Part shown: positions 36,059 through 44,998 of the stretch, piece by piece
Layout: each line of letters opens with the position of its first letter
Position numbering within the stretch: the first letter of the stretch is position 1
Origin: Verrucomicrobiota bacterium
GTDB lineage: Bacteria > Verrucomicrobiota > Verrucomicrobiia > Opitutales > Seribacteraceae
DNA: 64,000 nucleotides
Direction of reading: 5' to 3'
Assembly (NCBI GenBank): GCA_028343845.1
Contig: JAOLZO010000007.1
Coordinates: 12,501-76,500 of the forward strand
Translations under genes and position numbers: made by a program
The notes under the pieces: model-generated
Seen by the model: only the letters and a program-made list of their open reading frames with translations
What the model was told of the DNA's origin: nothing
Databases searched by the model: none

Positions 36059-36600
36059 ATTCCGGCACAGAAGAGCTCAAGGATTGGTCCAAGGGGTGGT
36101 ACTGCATACGCTCCAAGCCAAGAATGGAGATGGTCGCGGCCTCAACATTGCAAACCCTTGACGATGTCGAAGTCTTTCTGCCTAGAACCATTCGTCCATC
36201 CAAGGCAAAATCTTTTTCCGCTAAAGCCCTTTTTCCCGGTTATTTATTTGCCCGATTCGATCCGGTTAATCACGTCCGAAACATCCACTATGCTCGAGGA
36301 GTGGCTTATGTCGTTCGCCGAAATGAGATTCCAGTTCACATCCCTCCTCAAGTAATGATCGAGCTTCGCTTGATCTCTCCGGACGGGATCCTTGAAATCC
36401 CAGACCTCCCCCACAAGGTCGGAGACAAGGTCAAGGTAATTTCCGGACTCTTTTGTGGCGATGAAGGCACAGTAACCCAACTAGTTCCAGCTCGGGAACG
36501 GGTCAAAATACTTTTTGAAATCCTCGGTCGACCCACAGAAGTCGAAATCGACGAGGACATTGTTGATTTTCCCAGTACTCATCCTATGAGCGCTGGATAA
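36055..36600 (+). CDS. NusG paralogue (RfaH/UpxY-type processive antiterminator)
   Basis: The 181-residue protein has a NusG N-terminal domain (GWYCIRSKPRMEMVAASTLQ, then VFLPRTIRPSK and KALFPGYLFARFD) and a C-terminal KOW domain (KVGDKVKVISGLFCGDEGTVTQL). Housekeeping NusG is normally beside ribosomal protein genes, whereas specialised paralogues sit at the head of polysaccharide operons and stop premature termination there. This gene overlaps the GbsR-type gene and is followed by an ops-like element, so the RfaH/UpxY role is well supported by context. Confidence 0.9.
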   Translation: MNSGTEELKDWSKGWYCIRSKPRMEMVAASTLQTLDDVEVFLPRTIRPSKAKSFSAKALFPGYLFARFDPVNHVRNIHYARGVAYVVRRNEIPVHIPPQVMIELRLISPDGILEIPDLPHKVGDKVKVISGLFCGDEGTVTQLVPARERVKILFEILGRPTEVEIDEDIVDFPSTHPMSAG

Positions 36601-36631
36601 GTTTGCGAACAAAACCCCAAATCTTGACTTA

Positions 36632-36658
36632 TTGGCTTTGCTTCAAGCAAACGGCCAA
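36632..36658 (+). promoter_or_regulatory. Strong hairpin in the leader of the polysaccharide operon
   Basis: TTGGCTTTGCT (36632-36642) pairs with AGCAAA (36646-36651) and GCCAA (36654-36658) around a TCA loop: 11 base pairs with one 2-base bulge. It lies between the NusG-like gene and gmd and ends two bases before the ops-like core. It could be a pause or termination hairpin that the NusG paralogue overrides. Confidence 0.6.
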
Positions 36659-36659
36659 G

Positions 36660-36672
36660 GGCGGTAGCTTGC
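36660..36672 (+). promoter_or_regulatory. ops/JUMPstart-like element for the NusG paralogue
   Basis: The core GGCGGTAG (36660-36667) is identical to the core of the E. coli ops element bound by RfaH. The wider CCAAGGGCGGTAGCTTG (36655-36671) closely resembles the end of the JUMPstart sequence (from memory CCAGGGGCGGTAGCGTG). It sits 59 bases after the NusG-like stop codon and about 26 bases before gmd, where an ops element is expected. GTAG/CTAC can also form a small stem here. Confidence 0.65.
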
Positions 36673-36685
36673 CTACGCATCAACT

Positions 36686-37669
36686 ATGCCTAAAGCACTT
36701 ATAACTGGCATCTCGGGCCAGGACGGTTCCTATCTTGCCGAAAGTCTTCTGGAAGACGGCTTTGAAGTGCATGGAATCGTCAGACGGACTTCTCTGGAAA
36801 TGCAGGAGACGAAACTCTCGCGGATTGCAAATGTCCTGGATCAATTGACCCTGCACCCGTGCTCGCTCGAAAGCCAAACAGGATTATTTGAAATCGTCAG
36901 AACGATCAAGCCCGACTACCTTTACCACTTGGGCGCTCAATCTTTCGTTTCCTACGGATTTGAAGGCGAATACGCTACTTTGGACACAAACCTGGGGTCT
37001 ACGCACGCCCTGCTCTCCGCCGTCCTTAAATTCGCACCGCACTGCCGGTTTTACTTCGCTTCATCAAGTGAAACTTTCGGAAACGCCGAATCGTCGCCCC
37101 AAAACGAATCCACCCCCTTTAATCCGCGCACCGTTTATGGAGTATCAAAATTGGCGGGTTTCCATTTGAGCAAGGCATTTAGGGAAAACAAGGAAATCCA
37201 TTCATGCGCCGGAATCCTTTACAACCATGAGTCTCCGCGCAGGGGGAAAGAATATGTAACCCAAAAGATTATTAGCCAGGCCGTTGCCATTCATCGTGGG
37301 CAGGCCAAGGAGATAAGATTGGGCAATTTGGAAGCACGAAGAGATTGGGGCCACGCCAAAGACTATGTCTCGGCCATGCGGAAAATCACTGAATCAGAAA
37401 TTCCTGATGATTTTGTCGTCGCCTCTGGTCATGCACATTTGGTTCGGGATTTTTGCGAGAAGGCATTCTCGTTGCTCGATCTTAATTTTGATGAATTCTT
37501 CAAGGCAGACCCTCGTTTTTTTCGTTCGTCCGAAAAAACTCCACTCTGTGGGGACGCATCCAAGATCAAAAGGTTACTCGATTGGTCGCCGACTCATGAC
37601 CTAGACTCCATTATCGAAGAAATGCTGGATTGTGAGATGGCCCGAACTTCAAATGAATTAAGCCGATGA
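36686..37669 (+). CDS. gmd: GDP-mannose 4,6-dehydratase-family protein
   Basis: The 327-residue short-chain dehydrogenase/reductase has the Gmd-specific start ALITGISGQDGSYLAESL, GIVRRTS, HLGAQSFVSYGFE, SSSETFG and YGVSKLAG (Tyr/Lys of the catalytic motif), then ILYNHESPRRGKEYVTQKI and LGNLEARRDWGHAKDYV. It would convert GDP-D-mannose to GDP-4-keto-6-deoxymannose, the precursor of GDP-fucose, rhamnose or perosamine. It is somewhat shorter than typical Gmd (about 345-370). It overlaps the next gene by four bases. Confidence 0.9.
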   Translation: MPKALITGISGQDGSYLAESLLEDGFEVHGIVRRTSLEMQETKLSRIANVLDQLTLHPCSLESQTGLFEIVRTIKPDYLYHLGAQSFVSYGFEGEYATLDTNLGSTHALLSAVLKFAPHCRFYFASSSETFGNAESSPQNESTPFNPRTVYGVSKLAGFHLSKAFRENKEIHSCAGILYNHESPRRGKEYVTQKIISQAVAIHRGQAKEIRLGNLEARRDWGHAKDYVSAMRKITESEIPDDFVVASGHAHLVRDFCEKAFSLLDLNFDEFFKADPRFFRSSEKTPLCGDASKIKRLLDWSPTHDLDSIIEEMLDCEMARTSNELSR

Positions 37670-39453
37670 GTCGCATCAAACTTAATTACGTAGCATCGCT
37701 CTTTTTCCTTATCGTATTCGGCATAGGCTTCTTCACTGCCCATTCATTCATGCCAAAGCTCCGCCAATGGAAATCGAATAAAATGTTTTTGCAATCGAAG
37801 GTTTATCTGGACGAATCCATTGAAGGAACAAGCGACCTCATGCAAGATGGCATTCGGAAAGCTCGTCTTGCCCACTTGCTCGATCCGAAGAGCAAGGAAA
37901 CTTTTGAAAATTACAATCTGTTGCTTTTTCGAGCGGAACCTGCCGAAGCATTAAGGAATTGGTCCATCCGGCTTGAGAATCAAAACGTCTTGGTCGAGGA
38001 AAGAATCCTTCTTTTGGAAAGGTGCATGGATACGCTTAGGAATGATGATCTAGCCCCTTCGGAACGCAAGAAGGCCGGAAAGCTTGCATTCGTGCAAGTG
38101 AACCATCTCGTGAACATAGATCATTGGACTGACAGCCCTGAAAATGCTCTCATCGTATGCGAATTGCTGGCGGAAACGGGAAACCAAGCCCAAGCTCTGA
38201 GCCAAACGAACCTACTTCTGGAAAAATTCCCCGGACACCCTCAGGCAATCTTTCTTATCACACGCTTGTCCGTCCACCTCAACGACCGCTCAAAAATTGG
38301 ACAGATAGCAACCTCACTAGCATCACTTTCCGCACAGAGAAACGAAGTCGGCATTGACGCAATCCGTCATATGACCCTGCTACACTTGATCTACCCACTT
38401 GCGCCAAAAAGCTTAAGCAAATGCATTGACCTTCTTAATACAAACCAATTTGCAAAACCAATAGATTTCCTGCGAATCAACGCTCTCCGCCTTGCGGCAT
38501 CGAGCAACGAAGGAGAAAAGAGCTCTATTATAGAAACATGTTCGGAGCTTTTTGACTTGGAAAATACTGAAGACCTCAGGACTTTCGCGAATTGGCTAGC
38601 TAGGCTCAAGGAATTCAAAGCACTATTGAAATTCTTGCCAGCATCCAAAGCATCGGTTGACGAAACCCTATTCAAAACCAGAATGAATGCCCTCGCCCAC
38701 TTAACCGATATTGAAAGTATTCATCGCGAGGCAAAGAACGCTCCCATAATCCCAAGTCAGTGGCGAATCGTAGTCGAAGCTCGAGCCTTCGCCCTTACAG
38801 GGAATTTCAAAGAAGCCACCGACATTTTGGACCGCTTACTTCCCGTCCTTGGAGACGATTACAGGAAGGTTCGTACAGTTTGCGAGTATCTTGAGCAGTC
38901 AAATGACATTTCCAGTTTGGTACATATTCTCGAGAAGCTTATTGATAAACCGATCCATCAAAGATATGCACTACGGAAACTCATGCAGCATCGAGCGGCA
39001 TCAGCATCCCTGCAAGAACTTCTGACTTGGATGTCAAAGCTTTCTACAATGGAAGATAATGATCCTTCTTTTTCGGAAACCTACCTGTATTTTGAGCTAT
39101 TGAATCCGCTTATGCCCTCCCCTTCCATAGAGCTTTCTCGATTAATTGAGGAGGCGAAAGCCAATCGCCTCAAGCAAGATTCCTCTCAAGCACGCATCAC
39201 CTTGGCACTCTCCCACTTGAGAAACGAAGCCCCGGATCAAGCCCTCGTAGCCCTAGGGGAACCAGAAGACTGGAGAATATGGCAAGGCTCTCGTTCCGCT
39301 TGGGCCTTTATCTGCGCTCAAGTCCTGAGACTCAATCACGACTCGGAAAAAGCTTTCGTCATTATGGAAAAAATAGATTTTAAAAAAATGGACAGGGCGG
39401 AGCACGACAGCCTCCGGACAATCTTTCCTGATCAATTTCCATCATCCAAGTGA
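37666..39453 (+). CDS. Membrane-anchored TPR-like protein of the exosortase/EPS operon
   Basis: The 595-residue protein has one N-terminal membrane segment (VASLFFLIVFGIGFFTAHSF) followed by all-helical sequence with degenerate TPR-type pairs (for example ALIVCELLAETGNQAQALSQTNLLLEKFPGHPQAI and ARAFALTGNFKEATDILDRLLPVLGDDY). No catalytic motif is seen. Its overlap with both gmd and the exosortase gene (ATGA, then GTGA) implies coupled translation. TPR proteins are common partners in exosortase-linked EPS assembly (PrsT/PEP-CTERM-system TPR type). A scaffolding role in the periplasm is inferred. Confidence 0.75.
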   Translation: MSRIKLNYVASLFFLIVFGIGFFTAHSFMPKLRQWKSNKMFLQSKVYLDESIEGTSDLMQDGIRKARLAHLLDPKSKETFENYNLLLFRAEPAEALRNWSIRLENQNVLVEERILLLERCMDTLRNDDLAPSERKKAGKLAFVQVNHLVNIDHWTDSPENALIVCELLAETGNQAQALSQTNLLLEKFPGHPQAIFLITRLSVHLNDRSKIGQIATSLASLSAQRNEVGIDAIRHMTLLHLIYPLAPKSLSKCIDLLNTNQFAKPIDFLRINALRLAASSNEGEKSSIIETCSELFDLENTEDLRTFANWLARLKEFKALLKFLPASKASVDETLFKTRMNALAHLTDIESIHREAKNAPIIPSQWRIVVEARAFALTGNFKEATDILDRLLPVLGDDYRKVRTVCEYLEQSNDISSLVHILEKLIDKPIHQRYALRKLMQHRAASASLQELLTWMSKLSTMEDNDPSFSETYLYFELLNPLMPSPSIELSRLIEEAKANRLKQDSSQARITLALSHLRNEAPDQALVALGEPEDWRIWQGSRSAWAFICAQVLRLNHDSEKAFVIMEKIDFKKMDRAEHDSLRTIFPDQFPSSK

Positions 39454-41141
39454 GTTCCACGACTGAGAAAGATTCAAGCGAAGAAACGAAAGTCCTCGCA
39501 AAAACTGTACTCGGCGCAATTTCACTTTTTGCACCATGGCTACTTTTGATATTCCAGCTCTCGATCACTTGGGATACCAACGAGCAATACTCCCATGGCT
39601 ATTTCGTGCCCGTGCTATGTTTGTTTTTGCTGCTCAAGGCAAATATCCCTGAGGTTTCGGATGTTGAGAGCCCTTCACCAAAACCCCTAGTCGGAAAGGT
39701 CTTCTTTCTTTTCGGCATTCCACTGATGCTGATCTTTGTTGCTCTCTGGTTCGTTAGGGGGGCAAATTCCGACTGGCGCTTGCTTAACCTTGTCTTATTT
39801 GCAGTCGTCGTAGTTTACACTCTCACTCAATGGTACGACCGAGGGGGGTGGAACCGGATCAAACCGATGCTCTTCCCTCTGTTTTTCTTTGTGGTCGCAA
39901 TTCCCTGGCCTCTAGCCACTGACCTCAAGCTCACCCAGTGGTTCCAGGAACGCATCTCCTCACTAATCGTCGACATTCTTCTTTTGCTCGAACACGAAGC
40001 TCGCTTGGAAGGTACGGTCATAGATGTCGGTGTCTTCGGTCAGATCGGAGTGGATCAGGCGTGTAGCGGAATTCACGGGCTTCAAGCCTCCTTGGTCGTA
40101 ACTCTTTTTCTCGGAGCTTACTACAAGTTCCATCTGATTAATCGGGTGATTTACGTACTTGCAGGGACAATGATTGCCCTTCTGCTCAACCTATTCCGGG
40201 CATTCGCGCTATCGTTCATAAAAGTAAAAGGAAAAGGAGAATGGCTCGATCAACCAATCCTTTCACTCGGTAGCTGGGAAGCTCCCAACGTTCATGATTC
40301 GGCAGGATTCATCGAAACTGCAATTATTCTCCTGATGATCATCTTCCTCGGGAAAATGGCAAAAGGAAAGGGGTTCAGGCGCACCCTGAGCCATGAACCC
40401 ACTTTATGGACGAATTTGAAGTCAAGTCCACCCATTTGGCTAAGCATAACCAGCATCCTCATTTTTGCAGGATCGGTTATAGGGAGCGAATGGCATTACC
40501 GCAGTACGGAAAAGGCAATGGAGAGCCTCCCTCACCTGTCCTTGAGCTTGGATGATCCGGAAATCCTTACTGAAGAACAGCTTATTTCTCGTCAAGTGGC
40601 CGCTCAGTTGCACTTCGACAGCGCCCAATCCATTCAATGGCAAGAACGCTTCAGGCTACGCCCCGGACCCTATGGTATTGGCATGAAAATCGATCCCAAC
40701 GGTGAATACTGGCAAGCTTTTGAATGTAACTGGAAAAGTGGCGGAGCATGCACGGCAATTCTTTCTACCCACTCGCCCGAATCTTGCCTGCCTCTAACTG
40801 GATTAGTTCAAATATCGCCGGCACGAAACACACCACCGACTACGATCCCGATCAGGATTGGAGACCATGAGGTACTTTTTGAGATCTATGAATTCGTAAG
40901 GGATAATCGCAAGCTCTTCGTGTTTCGTTGTTTTTGGCCAAGCAAGATGCTCGCTGGTACCAAGAATGTATTTCCATCCGGTGGCTATAATTTCAAGGGT
41001 CGTATCAATGCCACCCTCGAGGGTAAAAGGAACGTAGGCGGAACTATGTTGGCAATCGCCTTGGCCAATGTTGAATCCCACTCGGATGCGATAGAAAAAA
41101 TGCGTTTGCTAGCTGAAAGCAAATCAATCTCGCTGGAATAA
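39450..41141 (+). CDS. Exosortase fused to a C-terminal EpsI-like domain
   Basis: The 563-residue protein has an eight-membrane-segment exosortase domain (about 20-305). Its catalytic triad is visible: Cys205 in DQACSGIHG, Arg250 in LLNLFRAF and His282 in NVHDSAGF. EQYSHGYFVPVLCLFLL is the usual N-terminal signature. After another membrane segment (about 328-345), residues 346-563 form an EpsI/DUF3485-like periplasmic domain with HSPESCLP (His441, Cys446). Exosortases cut and sort proteins with PEP-CTERM-type tails. The target is not visible in the window. Start is GTG at 39450, overlapping the TPR gene. Confidence 0.88.
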   Translation: MSSTTEKDSSEETKVLAKTVLGAISLFAPWLLLIFQLSITWDTNEQYSHGYFVPVLCLFLLLKANIPEVSDVESPSPKPLVGKVFFLFGIPLMLIFVALWFVRGANSDWRLLNLVLFAVVVVYTLTQWYDRGGWNRIKPMLFPLFFFVVAIPWPLATDLKLTQWFQERISSLIVDILLLLEHEARLEGTVIDVGVFGQIGVDQACSGIHGLQASLVVTLFLGAYYKFHLINRVIYVLAGTMIALLLNLFRAFALSFIKVKGKGEWLDQPILSLGSWEAPNVHDSAGFIETAIILLMIIFLGKMAKGKGFRRTLSHEPTLWTNLKSSPPIWLSITSILIFAGSVIGSEWHYRSTEKAMESLPHLSLSLDDPEILTEEQLISRQVAAQLHFDSAQSIQWQERFRLRPGPYGIGMKIDPNGEYWQAFECNWKSGGACTAILSTHSPESCLPLTGLVQISPARNTPPTTIPIRIGDHEVLFEIYEFVRDNRKLFVFRCFWPSKMLAGTKNVFPSGGYNFKGRINATLEGKRNVGGTMLAIALANVESHSDAIEKMRLLAESKSISLE

Positions 41142-41144
41142 AAT

Positions 41145-41999
41145 TTGATTGCAAACACGCGAAGAATCATAATCAGAGCCAGCAGGAAATGGTGGGAATT
41201 AGAAGTCGGCGACCTATTGAATTACAAAGATCTTCTATTCCTGTTAGTGCGAAAAGATTTCGTCACTAGCTATAAGCAAACTGTACTCGGTCCGATTTGG
41301 GTGATACTGCAGGCACTTATGGGCAGTGCGGTCTTTACCATAATTTTCGGCAAGATAGCTGGGATTGAAACTAACGGACACCCAGCTTTTTTGTTTTATC
41401 TGGTAGGTAATCTGGCGTGGAATTATTTCGCCAGCGTTTTTGGGACCGGATGCAATTCACTGCAATCAAACTTGCCTCTTTTTTCAAAAGTATATTTTCC
41501 ACGCTTAATTCCACCAATCGCAGACGCCGTCTCGAAGCTAATAAATTTTCTAATACAATTTCTTGTCTACATTCTTGCCTTGGCAATCTATCACTCGAAC
41601 TCTCCTGCTCTTGATTCAGGCATTCTAATTGAAGCCTTCTTACTACCTCTCCTAGTTTTGCAAATTGCAGTTCTCGCTCTAGGTCTGGGTTTCATTGTTT
41701 CTGCGGTCTCGGTGAAGTATCGCGACTTATCAAGATTCGCAGGTCTGGCGACACAATTCCTTATGTACGCGACGCCCGTGATATACCCGATTTCCGAGAT
41801 TCCGAAAGCCTACCAATTTTGGATGGCGTGGAATCCACTCACCTTTATCGTCGAATCATTTAGATACTTACTGTTGGGAAGCGCATCGGGATGCACAATT
41901 GAGTATGCGTTACCATCGATTGGCATGACAGTAATGATACTTTTGATAGGTGTAATTCTATACAACAATTGTCAAAGAACCTATGTCGATTACGCATGA
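41145..41999 (+). CDS. ABC-2 type polysaccharide export permease (Wzm-like)
   Basis: The 284-residue inner-membrane protein has six hydrophobic segments and the O-antigen-export permease pattern: LLNYKDLLFLLVRKDFVTSYKQTVLGPIWVILQ at the N-terminus, NLPLFSKVYFPRLIPP, VKYRDL in the fourth loop, and TPVIYPISEIP, then WNPLTFIVESFR. It partners the adjacent ATPase to flip or export undecaprenyl-linked glycan. Start is TTG at 41145. The ATPase starts on the base after its stop codon. Confidence 0.94.
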   Translation: MIANTRRIIIRASRKWWELEVGDLLNYKDLLFLLVRKDFVTSYKQTVLGPIWVILQALMGSAVFTIIFGKIAGIETNGHPAFLFYLVGNLAWNYFASVFGTGCNSLQSNLPLFSKVYFPRLIPPIADAVSKLINFLIQFLVYILALAIYHSNSPALDSGILIEAFLLPLLVLQIAVLALGLGFIVSAVSVKYRDLSRFAGLATQFLMYATPVIYPISEIPKAYQFWMAWNPLTFIVESFRYLLLGSASGCTIEYALPSIGMTVMILLIGVILYNNCQRTYVDYA

Positions 42000-43253
42000 T
42001 TGATTAATATTTTGGATAAAACCATTATAGAGGTAAAGAATTTAACAAAACGGTACAGTTTGGGGAGTATTGGATTTGTCACTTTTGCTAATGATGTGAG
42101 AAAGCTTTTGAACAAGTGGGGAATTAGGCTAGGTATACCCAATAAGTCAGAAGAATTCCTTGCTTTGGATAAAATAAGTTTCTCGGTAAAAAAGGGTGAG
42201 GTAATAGGAATCATAGGAGCAAACGGTGCAGGGAAATCGACTTTGCTTAAAATACTTAGTAGAATTACCGAACCAAGTTCGGGACAAGCGTCAATAACGG
42301 GTCGTGTTGCTTCTTTGTTAGAAGTGGGGACAGGATTCCATGAAGATATGACTGGCAGAGAGAATATATATCTAAACGGTAGTTTATATGGGTTAACGAG
42401 AAAAGAAATAGAAAGAAAACTCCCCTCGATTATCGAATTCTCTCAGATTGAAAAGTTTATTGATACACCAGTAAAGCGATATTCGAGTGGGATGTATGTT
42501 AGATTAGCCTTTGCTGTTGCGGCACATCTGGAACCGGAAATTCTGATAGTGGATGAGGTGCTAGCGGTCGGTGATGCAGAGTTTCAGAAGAAATGCATAG
42601 GAAAAATGAAGAAAGTTTCAGATTCTGGAAGAACAGTTCTTTTCGTAAGTCATCAATTGAACATGATACGAAACCTTTGCACTAGATGTATCATGTTGGA
42701 AAATGGGAAAATAAAACATGACGGAGAAGTTGAAGAAACATTAAGGAAATATTTGTCTGGTAGCTCAGATAAAAAGGGAATTGCCATCAGTGAAAGAACT
42801 GACAGGAGAGGAAAAAACAACTATATAGTACAAGATATTACTTTTTTAGGCATTGAGAAAAATGATCGCACTATTCTATGCGGATCGGATATTGAAATAA
42901 CAGTTAAAGTAGTTTCTAAAATTCCTTTTGAAACGAATATTCAATGTGCAATTGCAATTTTTGATAACAATGGAAATATATTGACAGATTTAAGCAATTT
43001 TTTCACGAACGATTCGTTAATACCGGGAAAACAGAACTGCTTTGAAATAAAGTGCAGACTTAGCGAAGTTAATCTTAACGCAGGTACTTACAGATATAAC
43101 TGCTGGCTCTCTACTGATATAGAATTAGAGGACCATGTATTGAATGCCGGTACTTTCATAATTAACGAGGGAAATTTCTTTTTTACCGGTAAAAGCCTTC
43201 CCCTTAACAAAGGAAGTGTACTTTTAAACCAGAAATGGATTATTTCGACTTGA
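42000..43253 (+). CDS. ABC transporter ATP-binding protein, Wzt-type with C-terminal carbohydrate-binding domain
   Basis: The 417-residue protein has Walker A GANGAGKST (73-81), signature YSSGMYVRLAFA (161-172) and Walker B ILIVDEVLAVGD (181-192). The LLEVGTGFHEDMTGRENIYLNG segment is typical of polysaccharide exporters. Residues about 285-417 form a beta-rich Wzt C-terminal domain that in relatives recognises the modified glycan end before export. Start is TTG at 42000. Base composition turns markedly AT-rich here compared with the genes before it. Confidence 0.94.
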   Translation: MINILDKTIIEVKNLTKRYSLGSIGFVTFANDVRKLLNKWGIRLGIPNKSEEFLALDKISFSVKKGEVIGIIGANGAGKSTLLKILSRITEPSSGQASITGRVASLLEVGTGFHEDMTGRENIYLNGSLYGLTRKEIERKLPSIIEFSQIEKFIDTPVKRYSSGMYVRLAFAVAAHLEPEILIVDEVLAVGDAEFQKKCIGKMKKVSDSGRTVLFVSHQLNMIRNLCTRCIMLENGKIKHDGEVEETLRKYLSGSSDKKGIAISERTDRRGKNNYIVQDITFLGIEKNDRTILCGSDIEITVKVVSKIPFETNIQCAIAIFDNNGNILTDLSNFFTNDSLIPGKQNCFEIKCRLSEVNLNAGTYRYNCWLSTDIELEDHVLNAGTFIINEGNFFFTGKSLPLNKGSVLLNQKWIIST

Positions 43254-43262
43254 ATTTTGCAA

Positions 43263-44987
43263 ATGTTTGAAAAAAGTAGTTTTATAAATTTGCATAAGCC
43301 AATTTGCATTGCTAACTATGCGTTATTATTGATAATAATAACACTCTTTTGGATTTATAAAAGACACGGTTTCGATTTAACTGACGAAGCTTTTTACGCG
43401 ATCAGTTCGACACAACCAGAAAATATTATTTCTAATTTGAGCTCATTTGGCTATTTAACCAATTATGTCCTACGAATATTTGATTGCGATTTTCATACAA
43501 CTAGGATATTCGGTTTGTTCCTGATTTTAGGATCCTGGTCATTGGTATGCCTAAAAGTTATCAGTGATACCAAAGAGAATATCTCAAACAGAGAATTAAC
43601 CGTACTGTTTCCGTGCTTACTTATTCCGGTACTAACATTTTACTGGGATGGCATATATTCAGTAAATTACAACCTGTATGCCGTATCCGGACTCAATTTA
43701 ATTCTTTATGGTCTCACCAGTGATGTAGACACTCGATCTAATCTGAAAGAAATACTCATAGGTTCATTCGGTGTCTTCATTTGCTTCATGAGCAAATTCA
43801 CCGTAATCCCCTGCCTGTTTATATTATGCATCATATTTGCATTGCTAAATAAATCGAAGAAAGAATTAACCTATATTTCAAGTATAATTGCAGTATCTTC
43901 CATATTCTTCATTCTTCATTTCTCACTATCTTCAGACAATTTACCAGACTTTTTGTCTAGACATAATCATGCGTTTGATAATCTGCATTTACTAAAGTCA
44001 GAACACCTTATATTTTTTAACGGTTTTTCGATCTTTGATATATTTATCCACATAGTTAGTTTCGCTTCTCCTGCTTACTCTTGCATTTGCTTAGTAATTA
44101 TAATTAATTTTATAATTGTTCATAAGTTTAGACACCTCAACACTCTCAACATAACAATTTCATTACTTTTGAGTCTATCTCTACTTGTCGTATACAAATC
44201 ACATTCTCCTGACAGATGGTCATTAAATTATCAATTATTGTTTTATTCAATCTATGCCGCTGCATTCGTAGTTGTATACAACTCAAAAATTGACAATACC
44301 AAATTCAACAAAAAGCTAAAGTACATTTTGGCAGCTCCGGTACTAATATCCTTTGGTTCAAGCGACTCAATTACGTATCTCGGATCAAAATGTATTTTTT
44401 ATCTTATTTTTGCTCTGGGATTGTACTTTCTATCAAAAAATAGATACACGACCATACCATCCTCAGTTTTTTTTATTTTTACCACAACACTTACCATCGT
44501 CATGATCTTTTTTGGATTTAAGCATCCTTACAGAATTCATGGTCGCATAAACCAACAGAACACCGAGATAACCACGATCGACGACAATCATCAATTTCTT
44601 GTAAATGAAGATCTAGGAGCATTCCTCTCGAGAATAAAAGCCTCTGCCACAAATCATGGCTGGAAGAAAAACACTCCGCTTATAAACCTGACAAATAAAC
44701 CGGGCATCACCTTTGTCCTCTCGGGCCAAGTGTTGACCGTACCTTGGTTTTTAGGGTCCTATGAAGGGAGTGACGATTGGGCGGTCTCAATGATTAATCG
44801 ATACAAGGATTCTCATAACATTAATAAGTCATGGATTATTACGAATGATGATCCGCTCAACAATCTAACTACAAACATTTTAACAAGAATAGATTTAGAT
44901 ATCTCCAGAGACTATCAAAAAATTGAAATACTGAATACCCAAGGACACTACAAAGGCTATAAATTTTGGAAACCCATAAATCACTAA
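43263..44987 (+). CDS. Multi-pass membrane protein, GT-C-like glycosyltransferase candidate
   Basis: The 574-residue protein (ATG 43263) has about eleven or twelve hydrophobic segments and a soluble C-terminal domain (about 440-575). An early HGFDLTDEAFYAISS places acidic residues in the first external loop, as in GT39/GT83-type (GT-C) enzymes that use polyprenyl-phosphate sugars. Overall similarity is too loose to be sure; it could also be a Wzy-like polymerase or O-acyltransferase. The gene is very AT-rich. It follows the exporter genes by 9 bases. Confidence 0.6.
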   Translation: MFEKSSFINLHKPICIANYALLLIIITLFWIYKRHGFDLTDEAFYAISSTQPENIISNLSSFGYLTNYVLRIFDCDFHTTRIFGLFLILGSWSLVCLKVISDTKENISNRELTVLFPCLLIPVLTFYWDGIYSVNYNLYAVSGLNLILYGLTSDVDTRSNLKEILIGSFGVFICFMSKFTVIPCLFILCIIFALLNKSKKELTYISSIIAVSSIFFILHFSLSSDNLPDFLSRHNHAFDNLHLLKSEHLIFFNGFSIFDIFIHIVSFASPAYSCICLVIIINFIIVHKFRHLNTLNITISLLLSLSLLVVYKSHSPDRWSLNYQLLFYSIYAAAFVVVYNSKIDNTKFNKKLKYILAAPVLISFGSSDSITYLGSKCIFYLIFALGLYFLSKNRYTTIPSSVFFIFTTTLTIVMIFFGFKHPYRIHGRINQQNTEITTIDDNHQFLVNEDLGAFLSRIKASATNHGWKKNTPLINLTNKPGITFVLSGQVLTVPWFLGSYEGSDDWAVSMINRYKDSHNINKSWIITNDDPLNNLTTNILTRIDLDISRDYQKIEILNTQGHYKGYKFWKPINH

Positions 44988-44998
44988 TTTAATAAATC

